DNA of 45,108 nucleotides. Source: Gemmatimonadota bacterium (GTDB lineage Bacteria; Gemmatimonadota; Gemmatimonadetes; Gemmatimonadales; GWC2-71-9). The stretch's first letter is position 1; every line of letters starts with the position of its first letter. This document shows positions 1 to 8,537 of the stretch, piece by piece. The DNA lies in NCBI GenBank assembly GCA_003222155.1, contig QHUU01000086.1:1-45108 (forward strand). Direction: 5' to 3'. The notes beneath the pieces are model-generated. The model saw only the letters and a list, made by a program, of their open reading frames with translations, ran no database searches and had not been told where the DNA came from. The translations under genes were made by a program, and so were the position numbers.

Positions 1-2
1 CG

Positions 3-362
3 GCACCTCCGCCCGTGGATGTCGCCGCCTTCCGCCGCACGATGGAAGAAGCGGGCGCGGCCGAAGCGGTCGACGGGATCCTCGCGACCTTCGTCCAGAC
101 GCTGCCGCAGCGCCTCGACGCGTTGGCCGCGGCGACCGCTGGCGACACGGCCGAGCCGATCGAACGGGCGGCCCACGCGTTCAAGTCGGCGGCCGCCACC
201 ATCGGCGCCCGTGGCCTCGCCGCGCTGCTGGATCAGATCGAAGCCGCGGCTCGCGGTGGCGACGTGCCCGGCGCACGCGATAAGCTGCAGGGTGTGCGCG
301 CCGAGGCGCAGACGGCGCTCGCGTACCTTCAGACAACGGTGAAAGGCGGTGGGGATGGTTAA
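3..362 (+). CDS. HPt phosphotransfer domain (C-terminal end of a longer protein, cut by window edge)
   Basis: This is a histidine phosphotransfer (HPt) domain, which relays phosphate between receiver domains. The readable part is about 115-119 residues of mostly helical sequence. The phosphorylatable histidine is in AHAFKSAA (residue 54 counted from the GTG at position 15), followed by the typical small-residue and glycine pattern IGARGLAALL. The frame is open to the first base of the window, with a proline-rich stretch (APPP) before the GTG. I therefore think this is the tail of a larger hybrid kinase rather than a stand-alone HPt protein. The ATG of the next response regulator (355) lies inside its last codons, so the two are translationally coupled and are likely phosphorelay partners. 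Confidence 0.8.
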   Translation, partial: APPPVDVAAFRRTMEEAGAAEAVDGILATFVQTLPQRLDALAAATAGDTAEPIERAAHAFKSAAATIGARGLAALLDQIEAAARGGDVPGARDKLQGVRAEAQTALAYLQTTVKGGGDG

Positions 363-936
363 CGCGATTCCGGTGCTGGTCGTGGACGACGATGCCGTGT
401 CGAGCTCGCAGCTGGGCGCGCTCGCCAAGGCCGCCGGGTATGATGTGAAGACGGCCCCCAACGGGCGCGAGGCGTGGGAGCTGCTCCAGCTGGCGCGCAT
501 CCCCATCGTGATCTCGGACTGGTACATGCCGGAGATGGACGGCAACGAGCTGTGCCGGCGCATCCGCGCGCGCACCCGCGAGCCGTACGTCTACTTCATT
601 TTGGTCACGTCACGCGGCGGCAAGCAGCAATACCTGGCCGGCATGGAGGCCGGCGCGGACGATTTCATCGCGAAGCCGTTCGACCCCGACGAGCTGCGCG
701 CCCGGCTCAAAGTCGCCGAGCGCATCCTCGGCCTGCGCAAGGAGCTCGAGCAGCTCGAAGTGCTGCTGCCCATCTGCTCCTATTGCAAGCGCATTCGCAA
801 CGACAACGAAGAATGGGAGGCGCTCGAGACGTACATCGAAGCCCACTTCGACAGGCTGCTGAGCCACGGCATCTGCCCGGACTGCTACGTCAAGTACGTG
901 CAACCGCAGCTCGACCAGCAGGGTGGGAGCACCTGA
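355..936 (+). CDS. Response regulator with C-terminal four-cysteine (zinc-type) tail
   Basis: A 193-residue protein with an N-terminal receiver domain (about residues 5-122). Acidic residues lie at 11-13, the phospho-acceptor is Asp55 in SDWYMPEMDG, the switch residue is in LVTS and the conserved lysine is in AKPF. A short, probably coiled-coil linker (120-138) leads to a tail with CSYCK (Cys141, Cys144) and GICPDC (Cys174, Cys177). This C-x2-C...C-x2-C tail with the SHGICPDC signature is a recognised but functionally undefined ending of bacterial response regulators and PAS proteins, and probably binds a metal. I chose ATG355 over the in-frame GTG at 349 because the receiver starts directly after it. 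It overlaps the HPt stop, so the HPt protein is a likely phosphodonor. No DNA-binding domain is present. Confidence 0.85.
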   Translation: MVNAIPVLVVDDDAVSSSQLGALAKAAGYDVKTAPNGREAWELLQLARIPIVISDWYMPEMDGNELCRRIRARTREPYVYFILVTSRGGKQQYLAGMEAGADDFIAKPFDPDELRARLKVAERILGLRKELEQLEVLLPICSYCKRIRNDNEEWEALETYIEAHFDRLLSHGICPDCYVKYVQPQLDQQGGST

Positions 937-951
937 GGTCGAAGCCCGGCC

Positions 952-2865
952 TCAGCGCGCGGGCGGCGCGTCGAGCACCTCGCGCACCTTGCGCGCCAGC
1001 GACTCCGGCGAAAACGGCTTCTGCAGATACGCGGTCCCCGACTCGAGAATGCCGTGCCGCACCACCGAGTCGTCCGTGTACCCGGAAGCGTACAGCACCC
1101 GGGTATCGGGGCGGACCCGCGCGAGCTGCTCCGCCAGCTCCCGCCCACTCACGCGCGGCATCACCACGTCGGTCAGGAGCAGGTGAATGGGGCCGCGATG
1201 CCGCTGCGCCAGCCGTACTGCCGCCTCGCCGCCCGGCGCCTCGAGCACCGCGTAGCCGTGACGCTCGAGCACTTGCTTGGTGACGGCACGAACGGCGGCG
1301 GCGTCCTCGACGAGCAACACCGTCTCGGTCCCGCCCGGCGCACGCGCGCCCGTCGCCGCCGCGGCCACCTCCGCGGTCGCGTCCACCTGCGGGAGATAGA
1401 TCTTGAAGCTCGTGCCATGGCCGGGCTCAGAGTACACCCAGATGAACCCGCCCGCCTGCTGCACGATGCCGTACACGGTCGCGAGGCCCAGACCAGTGCC
1501 TTTGCCGGGCTCCTTGGTCGTGAAGAACGGCTCGAAGATCTTGGCCTTGGTCGCATCGTCCATGCCGCACCCGGTGTCGCTCACGGCGAGCATCGCGAAA
1601 CGACGCACCGCCGCGGCGTCGTGGTCGCGGGCGTAGTCCGGGTCGTGCTCCACGTTGGCCGTCTCGATCGTGAGCCTGCCGCCCGTCGGCATCGCATCGC
1701 GCGCGTTGACGGCCAGGTTCATGAGCACCTGCTCGAGCTGCCCGACGTCGGCCCGCACCGCGCCCAGATCCGGGGCGAGGGTCGTCGTCAGCTCGACGTC
1801 CTCGCCGATCACGCGGCGGAGAATCTTCTGGAGACCCTCGACTACCGTGTTCAGGCTCACCACGCGCGGCTCGACCACCTGTTGCCGGCTGAAGGCGAGC
1901 AGCTGGCGCGTGAGCGCCGCCGCGCCGTCCGCCGCCTTCCGGACCTGCTCGAGGTCGTCGCGCTTCGGGTCGCCCGGCGACAGGTCTTCCAACAGCAGGT
2001 CCGAGTAGCTCGTGATCACGGTGAGCAGGTTGTTGAAGTCGTGCGCGATCCCCCCCGCCAGCCGTCCCACGGCTTCCAGCTTTTGCGATTGCAGCACCTG
2101 CTGCTGGAGCCGTCGCTGGTCGGTGACGTCGCGGACGAAGGTCTCGTAGTACTCCACCCGCCCCGCGGCATCGCGCACCGCGCGCACGCTCAACTGCACC
2201 GTCAGCAGGCGGCCGTCTCGGCGCTTCCAGGTCGCCTCGACGTTGTCGTACTGGCGGGCGCTGTAGCTGTCCCGCTCCACCAGCCGCTGCCGCTCGGCAG
2301 CATCGGCGTACACGTCCCGCGCCATGTGCAGCCCCAGCACGTCGGCGGCGGCATCGTATCCCAGGATCCGCACCACCGCGGCATTCACCGACAGGAACCT
2401 GCCCTCCGGGCTCGAGCGGTAGATCCCGACGGGAGCATGCTCGACCAGGGTCTCGTAGCTCGCCTCCGTCGCGCGCAGCGTGGCGCGCGCCTTCGCCTCG
2501 CGCAGCTCGCGCTCGATCGCCGGGAGCAGGCGCTTGAGCTGCCCCTTCGTGACGTAATCGTGTGCGCCCGCCTTCATGGCGGCCACGGCGAGCTCTTCGG
2601 TGATCGTGCCGGACACGCAGATGTAGGGGACGTCGAGGCCCCGCTCCCGCAGCATCGCCAGGGCCGCGGTGCCGCTGAAATGCGGCATGCTGTAGTCGCC
2701 GATCACAAGGTCCCACGGGTGGCGGTCCAGCGCAGCCTCGAGGGCTGCCGCCGTGTCGACCCGCTCGTGCGTCAGGTCGTAGCCCGCCGTCCGGAGCTCG
2801 CGCAGCACCAGACGCGCGTCGTCCTCCGAGTCCTCCACCATCAACACCCGCAACGGCTTGCCCAT
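952..2865 (-). CDS. Hybrid sensor kinase: REC-PAS-HisKA-HATPase-REC
   Basis: A soluble 637-residue hybrid histidine kinase. The N-terminal receiver (about 5-125) has Asp57 in GDYSMP. A PAS domain (about 135-250) is followed by HisKA with His275 in GGIAHDFNN, then HATPase with an N-box ([10 protein letters not shown]), a G1-type DTGCGM and a G2-type [13 protein letters not shown] (about 375-490). A C-terminal receiver follows (515-630, Asp566 in TDVVMP, lysine in QKPF). The kinase can therefore receive phosphate at one end and relay it at the other. There are no membrane segments, so the signal is cytoplasmic. The frame is open to 3003, but residues before the ATG at 2865 look like non-coding leader. 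The stop lies 15 bases from the end of the preceding response regulator, in convergent orientation. Confidence 0.9.
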   Translation of the reverse strand: MGKPLRVLMVEDSEDDARLVLRELRTAGYDLTHERVDTAAALEAALDRHPWDLVIGDYSMPHFSGTAALAMLRERGLDVPYICVSGTITEELAVAAMKAGAHDYVTKGQLKRLLPAIERELREAKARATLRATEASYETLVEHAPVGIYRSSPEGRFLSVNAAVVRILGYDAAADVLGLHMARDVYADAAERQRLVERDSYSARQYDNVEATWKRRDGRLLTVQLSVRAVRDAAGRVEYYETFVRDVTDQRRLQQQVLQSQKLEAVGRLAGGIAHDFNNLLTVITSYSDLLLEDLSPGDPKRDDLEQVRKAADGAAALTRQLLAFSRQQVVEPRVVSLNTVVEGLQKILRRVIGEDVELTTTLAPDLGAVRADVGQLEQVLMNLAVNARDAMPTGGRLTIETANVEHDPDYARDHDAAAVRRFAMLAVSDTGCGMDDATKAKIFEPFFTTKEPGKGTGLGLATVYGIVQQAGGFIWVYSEPGHGTSFKIYLPQVDATAEVAAAATGARAPGGTETVLLVEDAAAVRAVTKQVLERHGYAVLEAPGGEAAVRLAQRHRGPIHLLLTDVVMPRVSGRELAEQLARVRPDTRVLYASGYTDDSVVRHGILESGTAYLQKPFSPESLARKVREVLDAPPAR

Positions 2866-3200
2866 GCATACCAATGTCGGGTTTCCACGGGGTGCCGGAG
2901 TGAGCGTCGTCACCTGGCGGACGTGAGGCGGCCACGCCACACAAAAAACCCATAGATTGGTGGTCGCACGGGGACCAACTTGGGGGGTCACGGGGTGCGC
3001 CACCGGGGCGTTATGGCGAAAGGACGGTCAGAACGCGACACACTCCGCAGGCGACGGCAGCGACGGCGTGGTCGCGGCGGTACCCTGTTTTCGGGAAGCT
3101 GCGCGAGCCATTTTGGACGGGCGGTGCCACGAGAATAACGCGGTGTAGTACGTGCGACGAGCGCCTCCTTTTCCCTCACCCTGCCGGAGCACGGGCGCGC
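2866..3200. other. Divergent intergenic region, no gene seen
   Basis: This 335-base gap separates the minus-strand hybrid kinase from the plus-strand Rcp1-like regulator and should hold both promoters. Near 2955-2990 the minus strand has a weak candidate promoter, TTGGTC, an 18-base spacer and TATGGG. The short pair TTGGT/ACCAA around 2957-2984 could form a small imperfect hairpin. An open frame at 2957-3148 (63 codons) has no recognisable domain, no clear ribosome site and an unlikely composition, so I do not call it a gene. Confidence 0.4.
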
Positions 3201-3644
3201 ATGAATCTCCCCAACGAAGTCGAAATCCTGCTGGTGGAGGACAACCCGCACGACGAGGAGCTGACGCTGCGCGCCCTCAAGGAGCGCAACATCGCGAACC
3301 AGCTGTTCGTGGCGCACGACGGCGCCGAGGCGCTGGATTTTTTCTTCGGCCACGGCACCCACCCCTGGCGCGAGATCGGCATCGTGCCGCGCGTGATCCT
3401 GCTCGACCTGAAGCTCCCCAAGGTGGACGGCCTCGAGGTGCTGAGGCGTCTCAAGGCGGACGAGCGCACGCGCGCCCTCCCGGTGGTGGTCCTCACCTCG
3501 TCACGCGAGGAGCCCGACATCGCCGCGGCGTATCGGCTCGGCGCCAACAGCTACATCGTCAAACCGGTCGACTTCGAATCGTTCGCCCGGGCGGTCTCGG
3601 ACGTGGGGCTCTACTGGGTGCTGTTGAACGAGCTGCCCCGCTGA
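3201..3644 (+). CDS. Rcp1-like single-domain response regulator
   Basis: A stand-alone receiver of 147 residues with the features of the Rcp1/CheY-like family that pairs with phytochrome-type kinases: LLVEDNPHDE at the N-terminus, phospho-acceptor Asp69 in LLDLKLPKVDG, LTSSREE, NSYIVKPVDF, and the C-terminal signature GLYWVLLNE. It has no output domain, so it should act by docking to another protein or as a phosphate shuttle. The ATG follows an intergenic region. A PAS hybrid kinase starts only six bases after its stop, which strongly suggests one operon and a functional pair. A second, closely similar copy lies at 8084-8527, also directly before a hybrid kinase. Confidence 0.9.
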   Translation: MNLPNEVEILLVEDNPHDEELTLRALKERNIANQLFVAHDGAEALDFFFGHGTHPWREIGIVPRVILLDLKLPKVDGLEVLRRLKADERTRALPVVVLTSSREEPDIAAAYRLGANSYIVKPVDFESFARAVSDVGLYWVLLNELPR

Positions 3645-3649
3645 CGCGC

Positions 3650-5971
3650 ATGCCCACGCTCGCGCGCATCCTCATCGTGGAGGACGTCGCGGCCGACGCG
3701 GAGCTCATCGAGCGCGAGATCCGCCGCGCCGGGATCGGCTGCGCCACGCGCCGCGTCGATACGGAGACGGCCCTGCGCGACGGACTCCGCAGCTTCGCTC
3801 CCGACCTCGTCCTCACGGACCACTCGATGCCGCGGCTCACGGCGCGGGACACCCTGCAGCTCGTTCAGCAGGAGACCCCGGACACGCCGGTGATCATCGT
3901 CACGGGCAGCCTCGACGAGGAGATCGCCGCGGAATACATGAAGGCCGGCGCCACCGACTACGTCGTGAAGCATCACCTGGAGCGGCTCGGGCCCGCGGTG
4001 CAGCGCGCGCTCGACTTGAAGCGGGCGCGCGAGGAGCAGGCGCAGGCTGAGGAAGCGCGCCGCCAGGGCGAGGAGCGGTTCCGCGCTCTGATCGAGCACG
4101 GCGCCGACGCCATCGCGCTGCTCAGCCCCGCCGGCGCGGTGTTGTTCCTCAGCCATTCGGCCGAGAAATTGTTCGGCTTCACGCCCAGCGAGCTGGTCGG
4201 CCGGAGCGCGCTCGAGCTGTTGCACCCGGACGATGCTCCCCGGCTGGAGGCGCTCCTGGCGGACGTGGCCCGACGCCCCGGCGCGCCGCTCACGCTCGAG
4301 GTGCGGCTGCTGCATCGGGACGCGTCGTGGCGCGCGGCGGAAGCGGTGGTCGTCAACCGCCTGGGCGAGCCCGCCGTCGGCGCGATCGTCGTCAACTTCC
4401 GCGATATCTCGGAGCGCCAGGAGGCGGAGCAGGCGCTGCGCGACTCCGAGGAGCAATACCGCTCGCTCGTGGAGGGCGTGCGGGACGTGATCTTCGCGCT
4501 CTCACCCGACGGGGTCATCGCCTCCCTCAATCCCGCGTTCGAAACGATCACCGGTTCGCCCCGTGGCGAGTGGCTCGGCCAGCCGTTCGACCAGCTCGTG
4601 CATCCGGAAGATCTGCCGCTCGCCCTCGAGCTGTTCGGCCGGGTGGTGCGGGGCGAGCCGCGACCGACCGCCCAGTTCCGCATACACACCATCCGGGGCG
4701 ACTATCGCCTCGCCGAGTTCTCGGCCACGGCCCAGCTGCGCGACGACCGGCTCATCGGCATCCTGGGCATCGGGCGGGACGTGACCGAGCGCGTCCTGCT
4801 GGAGCAGCAGCTCCGCCAGGCGCAGAAGATGGAGGCCGTGGGACGACTGGCCGGCGGGATCGCGCATGACTTCAACAACATCCTCACCGCCATCACGGGG
4901 TACGCCGACCTGCTGCTCGAGGATCTGGCTCCCAACGACCCGCGGCGCCAGGATGCCGAGGAGATTCACAAGGCGGCGGACCGCGCCGCCGGGCTGACCC
5001 GCCAGCTGCTCGCCTTCAGCCGCCAGCAGGTGCTGCAGCCGCGCGTGGTGGATCTGAACGCGCTCGTGAGCGAGCTCGAGAAAATGCTGCGCCGCCTGCT
5101 CGGCGAAGATGTGACGCTGGCGACGGTGCTGGCCCCGACGCTGGGCCGCGTCCGGGCCGACGTCGGCCAGCTCGAGCAGGTGATCATGAACCTCGCGGTC
5201 AACGCGCGCGACGCCATGCCCACCGGCGGCAAGCTCACGATCGAGACGGCCGACATCGAATTCGACGGCGGCTACGCGGCGGAGCACTACCCCGCCCCCC
5301 CGGGCAAATACACGATGCTCGCCGTCAGCGACACCGGCACGGGCATGGACCCCGTGACGCAGGCCCACCTGTTCGAGCCGTTCTTCACCACCAAGGAGAA
5401 GGGCAAGGGCACCGGCCTCGGGCTCGCGACCGTGTACGGCATCGTGAAGCAGAGCGGTGGATTCATCTGGGTGTACAGCGAGCTCGGCGTGGGGACCACG
5501 TTTAAGATCTATCTCCCCCGCGTCGACGCGGCGGTCGAGCCGGCGAGCGGCCGCACCGCGTCCGTTCCCGTCCCCCGCGGCAGCGAGACGGTGCTCGTCG
5601 CCGAAGACGAAGCGCCGGTGCGTGCGGTGGCCCGCCACGCCCTGGAGCGCTACGGCTACCGCGTGCTCGAGGCCGCGAGCGCGGAAGCGGCCCTGGACGT
5701 CGCGCAGCGCTACTCAGGTCCCATCCACGTGCTCCTCACGGATGTCATCATGCCCGGAATCTCCGGGCGGGATCTGGCGGCCCGGCTCGCGGCGCTGCGG
5801 CCCGAGACGCGCGTCATCTACATGTCGGGCTATACGGACGACGCCATCACCCGCCACGGCGTGCTCGAGCCCGGGTTCGTGTTCGTGCAGAAGCCCTTCA
5901 CGCCGGACGCCCTGGCACGCACCGTACGCGATGTGCTGGACGGCACCACCGAGCGGCGGAAGCGCGCTTGA
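3650..5971 (+). CDS. Hybrid sensor kinase: REC-PAS-PAS-HisKA-HATPase-REC
   Basis: A 773-residue soluble hybrid kinase. The N-terminal receiver has Asp57 in LTDHSMP. Two PAS domains follow (about 140-258 and 265-382), each ending in the typical RDISER or RDVTER. HisKA has His406 in GGIAHDFNN, HATPase has [13 protein letters not shown], and the C-terminal receiver has Asp698 in LTDVIMPG and lysine in QKPF. The real start is the ATG at 3650, giving [12 protein letters not shown]. The same frame is open for about 500 bases upstream, but that stretch is the shadow of the preceding regulator. It ends TGATG, sharing one base with the ATG of the next kinase. The catalytic core is very similar to the kinases at 952 and 8538, suggesting local duplication. 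Confidence 0.9.
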   Translation: MPTLARILIVEDVAADAELIEREIRRAGIGCATRRVDTETALRDGLRSFAPDLVLTDHSMPRLTARDTLQLVQQETPDTPVIIVTGSLDEEIAAEYMKAGATDYVVKHHLERLGPAVQRALDLKRAREEQAQAEEARRQGEERFRALIEHGADAIALLSPAGAVLFLSHSAEKLFGFTPSELVGRSALELLHPDDAPRLEALLADVARRPGAPLTLEVRLLHRDASWRAAEAVVVNRLGEPAVGAIVVNFRDISERQEAEQALRDSEEQYRSLVEGVRDVIFALSPDGVIASLNPAFETITGSPRGEWLGQPFDQLVHPEDLPLALELFGRVVRGEPRPTAQFRIHTIRGDYRLAEFSATAQLRDDRLIGILGIGRDVTERVLLEQQLRQAQKMEAVGRLAGGIAHDFNNILTAITGYADLLLEDLAPNDPRRQDAEEIHKAADRAAGLTRQLLAFSRQQVLQPRVVDLNALVSELEKMLRRLLGEDVTLATVLAPTLGRVRADVGQLEQVIMNLAVNARDAMPTGGKLTIETADIEFDGGYAAEHYPAPPGKYTMLAVSDTGTGMDPVTQAHLFEPFFTTKEKGKGTGLGLATVYGIVKQSGGFIWVYSELGVGTTFKIYLPRVDAAVEPASGRTASVPVPRGSETVLVAEDEAPVRAVARHALERYGYRVLEAASAEAALDVAQRYSGPIHVLLTDVIMPGISGRDLAARLAALRPETRVIYMSGYTDDAITRHGVLEPGFVFVQKPFTPDALARTVRDVLDGTTERRKRA

Positions 5972-8070
5972 TGGAGATGGGCCTGTCGCTCGAGCGCAGG
6001 ATCCAAATCGGCTTCGGCATCGCCGTCGCGATCATCGTGGCGGTAGGCGCGGCCGCGCTGCGGAGCACGGAGGCGACGGTGAGCAGCGCGCGCTGGGTGG
6101 CCCACACGCTGCAAGTGCGCGCGGAGCTCGAGGCCGGCTTCGCCGATCTCATCGAGGCCGAGACCGGCGTGCGCGGCTACGTGATCACGGGCGACACGAC
6201 CTACCTCGCGCCCTATCACTCGGCGCGGACGACGCTGCACAGTCGGCTGGCGGGTCTGCGGGACCTCACCGCGGACAATCCCGCGCAGCAGCGCCGGATC
6301 GACTCGCTGGAAACCCTCGTCGCGACCCGTCTCGAGCGGCTCCAGTGGACCATCGAGACGCGTCGCACCGGTGGTCCGGCCGCGGCCGGCCCGGCCGTGA
6401 TCGGCGGCCGGGGGAAGGAGCTCATACAGCGGATGCACGAGGTGATCACGCGGATGGAGGACGACGAGGGGCAGCTCCTGGCGCAGCGCTCCGCCACGCT
6501 TCAGGCCAAGGCGCGCCTGGCGCGCCTGGCGGCGTGGACCGGGGCCCTCGTCGCGCTCGCGCTCGCCGGCCTCGCGAGCGTGCTGGTGGGTCGCGAGATG
6601 GCGGGACGTCGGTTCGCGGAGGAACGGCTCCGCCTGCTGGTGGGAAGCGTGCGCGACTACGCCATTTACATGGTCGACCCTGCCGGGTACGTCAGAAGCT
6701 GGAACGCCGGAGCCGAGCGGATCAAAGGGTACACCCCGCCGGAGATCCTGGGCCAGCACTTCGCGCGCTTCTTCACGCCGGAAGACGTCGCCGCCGGACG
6801 GCCCGCGGCCGTGCTGCACGACGCGGCGGCAGAGGGGCGCTACGAGGAGGAGAACTGGCGGGTCCGCAAGGACGGCTCCCGCTTCTGGGCGGACGTCGTG
6901 ATCACCGCCGTGCGCGACGACCGCGGCGCCCTGCTGGGATTCGCCAAGGTGACGCGCGATCTCACCGAGCGGAAGCGGGCCGAGCAGGCGCTGCGCGCCA
7001 GTGAAGAGCGGTTCCGCATTCTGGCGGTGACCGCGAACGACGCCATCCTCTCGGCCGACGCCCGCGGGCACATCACCTATTTCAACCCGGGCGCCGAGCG
7101 GATCTTCGGGCTCACCGCCGACGAGGTGATCGACCGGCCGCTCACCACGCTGATGCCCGAGCGATTCCGGGAGGCGCATCGAGCGGGACTGGCGCGCTAC
7201 GTGGCCACGGGCGAGGGGCGCGTCATCGGGAAGACCGTCGAGCTCGCCGGTCGGAGAAAGGACGGAACGGAGTTTCCGCTCGAGCTGTCGCTCGCAAGCT
7301 GGAAGCATGGAGCCGATGTCGCCTTCACGGCGATCATTCGCGACATCACGACCCGCAAAGCGGGCGAGGAGCAGCTGCGACGCTACGCCGTCCAGCTCGA
7401 GGCGGCGAACCAGGAGCTAGAGGCGTTTTCCTATTCGGTGTCGCACGACCTCCGAGCGCCGCTCCGCAGCCTCGACGGCTTCAGCCAGGCGTTGCTCGAA
7501 GATTATCATGAGCGCCTCGACGACACGGGCCGCGATTTCCTGCAGCGGGTGCGCGCGGCGAGCCAGCGGATGGCGACACTCATCGACGACCTGTTGAGCC
7601 TGTCGCGGGTCACCCGCGGCGAGCTGCAGGTGGGAGACGTCGACCTGAGCGCGCTCGCCGCCGCCGTGGCCGCCGATCTGCACAGGAGCGACCAGAAGCG
7701 TGATGTCACGTTCGCGATCGCCCCCGACCTCGTCGCCCGGGCCGACCCGGGGCTCATGCGGATCGTGCTGCAGAACCTGCTCGGCAACGCCTGGAAGTTC
7801 ACCGGCAAGCGCTCGCCCGCACACGTCGAGTTCGGCGTGACGGCGCAGGACGGGCGGCGGGCATTTTTCGTGCGCGATGATGGCGCCGGCTTCGACATGG
7901 CCTACGCCGCCAAGCTGTTCGGCGCGTTTCAGCGGCTGCACGCGACCACCGAGTTCCCCGGCACGGGGATCGGGCTCGCCACCGTGCAGCGCATCATCCA
8001 CCGCCACGGCGGCCAGGTCTGGGCCGAGGGCGCCCCGGAGCGGGGCGCGACCTTCTACTTCACGCTCTGA
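5971..8070 (+). CDS. Membrane-bound CHASE3-PAS-PAS histidine kinase
   Basis: About 699 residues. A hydrophobic segment (about 12-32) and a second one (about 188-207) enclose a periplasmic domain of about 150 residues with the CHASE3 signature AETGVRGYVITGD. Two PAS domains follow (about 220-335 and 342-462). HisKA has His492 in SVSHDLRAPL, and the HATPase ends in GTGIGLATVQRI. There is no receiver domain, unlike the other kinases here. The HisKA subtype (SHDLRAPL) is the one commonly partnered with Rcp1-like regulators, and such a regulator begins 13 bases downstream (8084). The pair is thus a classic two-component unit inside a larger relay cluster. The ATG overlaps the preceding stop by one base; ATG5977 is an alternative start. 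Confidence 0.9.
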   Translation: MEMGLSLERRIQIGFGIAVAIIVAVGAAALRSTEATVSSARWVAHTLQVRAELEAGFADLIEAETGVRGYVITGDTTYLAPYHSARTTLHSRLAGLRDLTADNPAQQRRIDSLETLVATRLERLQWTIETRRTGGPAAAGPAVIGGRGKELIQRMHEVITRMEDDEGQLLAQRSATLQAKARLARLAAWTGALVALALAGLASVLVGREMAGRRFAEERLRLLVGSVRDYAIYMVDPAGYVRSWNAGAERIKGYTPPEILGQHFARFFTPEDVAAGRPAAVLHDAAAEGRYEEENWRVRKDGSRFWADVVITAVRDDRGALLGFAKVTRDLTERKRAEQALRASEERFRILAVTANDAILSADARGHITYFNPGAERIFGLTADEVIDRPLTTLMPERFREAHRAGLARYVATGEGRVIGKTVELAGRRKDGTEFPLELSLASWKHGADVAFTAIIRDITTRKAGEEQLRRYAVQLEAANQELEAFSYSVSHDLRAPLRSLDGFSQALLEDYHERLDDTGRDFLQRVRAASQRMATLIDDLLSLSRVTRGELQVGDVDLSALAAAVAADLHRSDQKRDVTFAIAPDLVARADPGLMRIVLQNLLGNAWKFTGKRSPAHVEFGVTAQDGRRAFFVRDDGAGFDMAYAAKLFGAFQRLHATTEFPGTGIGLATVQRIIHRHGGQVWAEGAPERGATFYFTL

Positions 8071-8083
8071 GCTGGAGCACACC

Positions 8084-8527
8084 ATGCACGACCGCTCGAT
8101 CCTCTTGGTGGAGGACAACCCCGACGACGAGGCGTTGACCCGCCGCGCGCTCGCCAAGAACAACATCCAGAACGAGATCCTCCTGGCCCGCGACGGGGCC
8201 GAGGCGCTCGACTGGCTGTTCGGCACCGGCGCCCACGCCGGGCGCCCCGCCGCGCCCGAGCTCGTGCTGCTCGACTTGAAACTCCCCAAGGTCGACGGCC
8301 TCGAGGTGCTGCGCCGCATCCGCGCCAACCCGAGCACGCGGCTCCTCCCGGTCGTGATCCTCACCTCGTCCCGGGAAGAGAAGGACGTGGTCACCGGGTA
8401 CGGTCTGGGCGCGAACAGCTACATCCGCAAGCCCGTCGACTTCGGCCAGTTCGTCGAGGCCGTGCGCCAGCTCGGGCTGTACTGGCTCGTCCTGAACGAG
8501 CCTCCCCCGCGCCCGGATGCGGCGTGA
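8084..8527 (+). CDS. Rcp1-like single-domain response regulator (second copy)
   Basis: A 147-residue receiver with LLVEDNPDDE, phospho-acceptor Asp64 in LLDLKLPKVDG, LTSSREE, NSYIRKPVDF and the C-terminal GLYWLVLNE. It is closely similar to the regulator at 3201-3644. I chose ATG8084 because GGAG sits about seven bases before it and the receiver starts at residue 5; the frame is open further upstream only as a shadow of the kinase gene. It lies 13 bases after the CHASE3 kinase and 10 bases before the next hybrid kinase, so the three genes are probably co-transcribed. No output domain is present. Confidence 0.9.
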   Translation: MHDRSILLVEDNPDDEALTRRALAKNNIQNEILLARDGAEALDWLFGTGAHAGRPAAPELVLLDLKLPKVDGLEVLRRIRANPSTRLLPVVILTSSREEKDVVTGYGLGANSYIRKPVDFGQFVEAVRQLGLYWLVLNEPPPRPDAA

Positions 8528-8537
8528 CGGGACTGCC

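Noticed and set aside
1054-2955. Long open frame of 633 codons antisense to a hybrid kinase
   Set aside because: It is rich in Arg, His and Ala and has no domain; it mirrors the kinase codons, as expected at high GC.
2957-3148. Small open frame of 63 codons in the divergent gap
   Set aside because: No domain, no clear ribosome site and a likely promoter region.
3152-3649. Upstream extension of the hybrid kinase that begins at 3650
   Set aside because: It overlaps the Rcp1-like gene in another frame and looks like shadow; the receiver starts at 3650.
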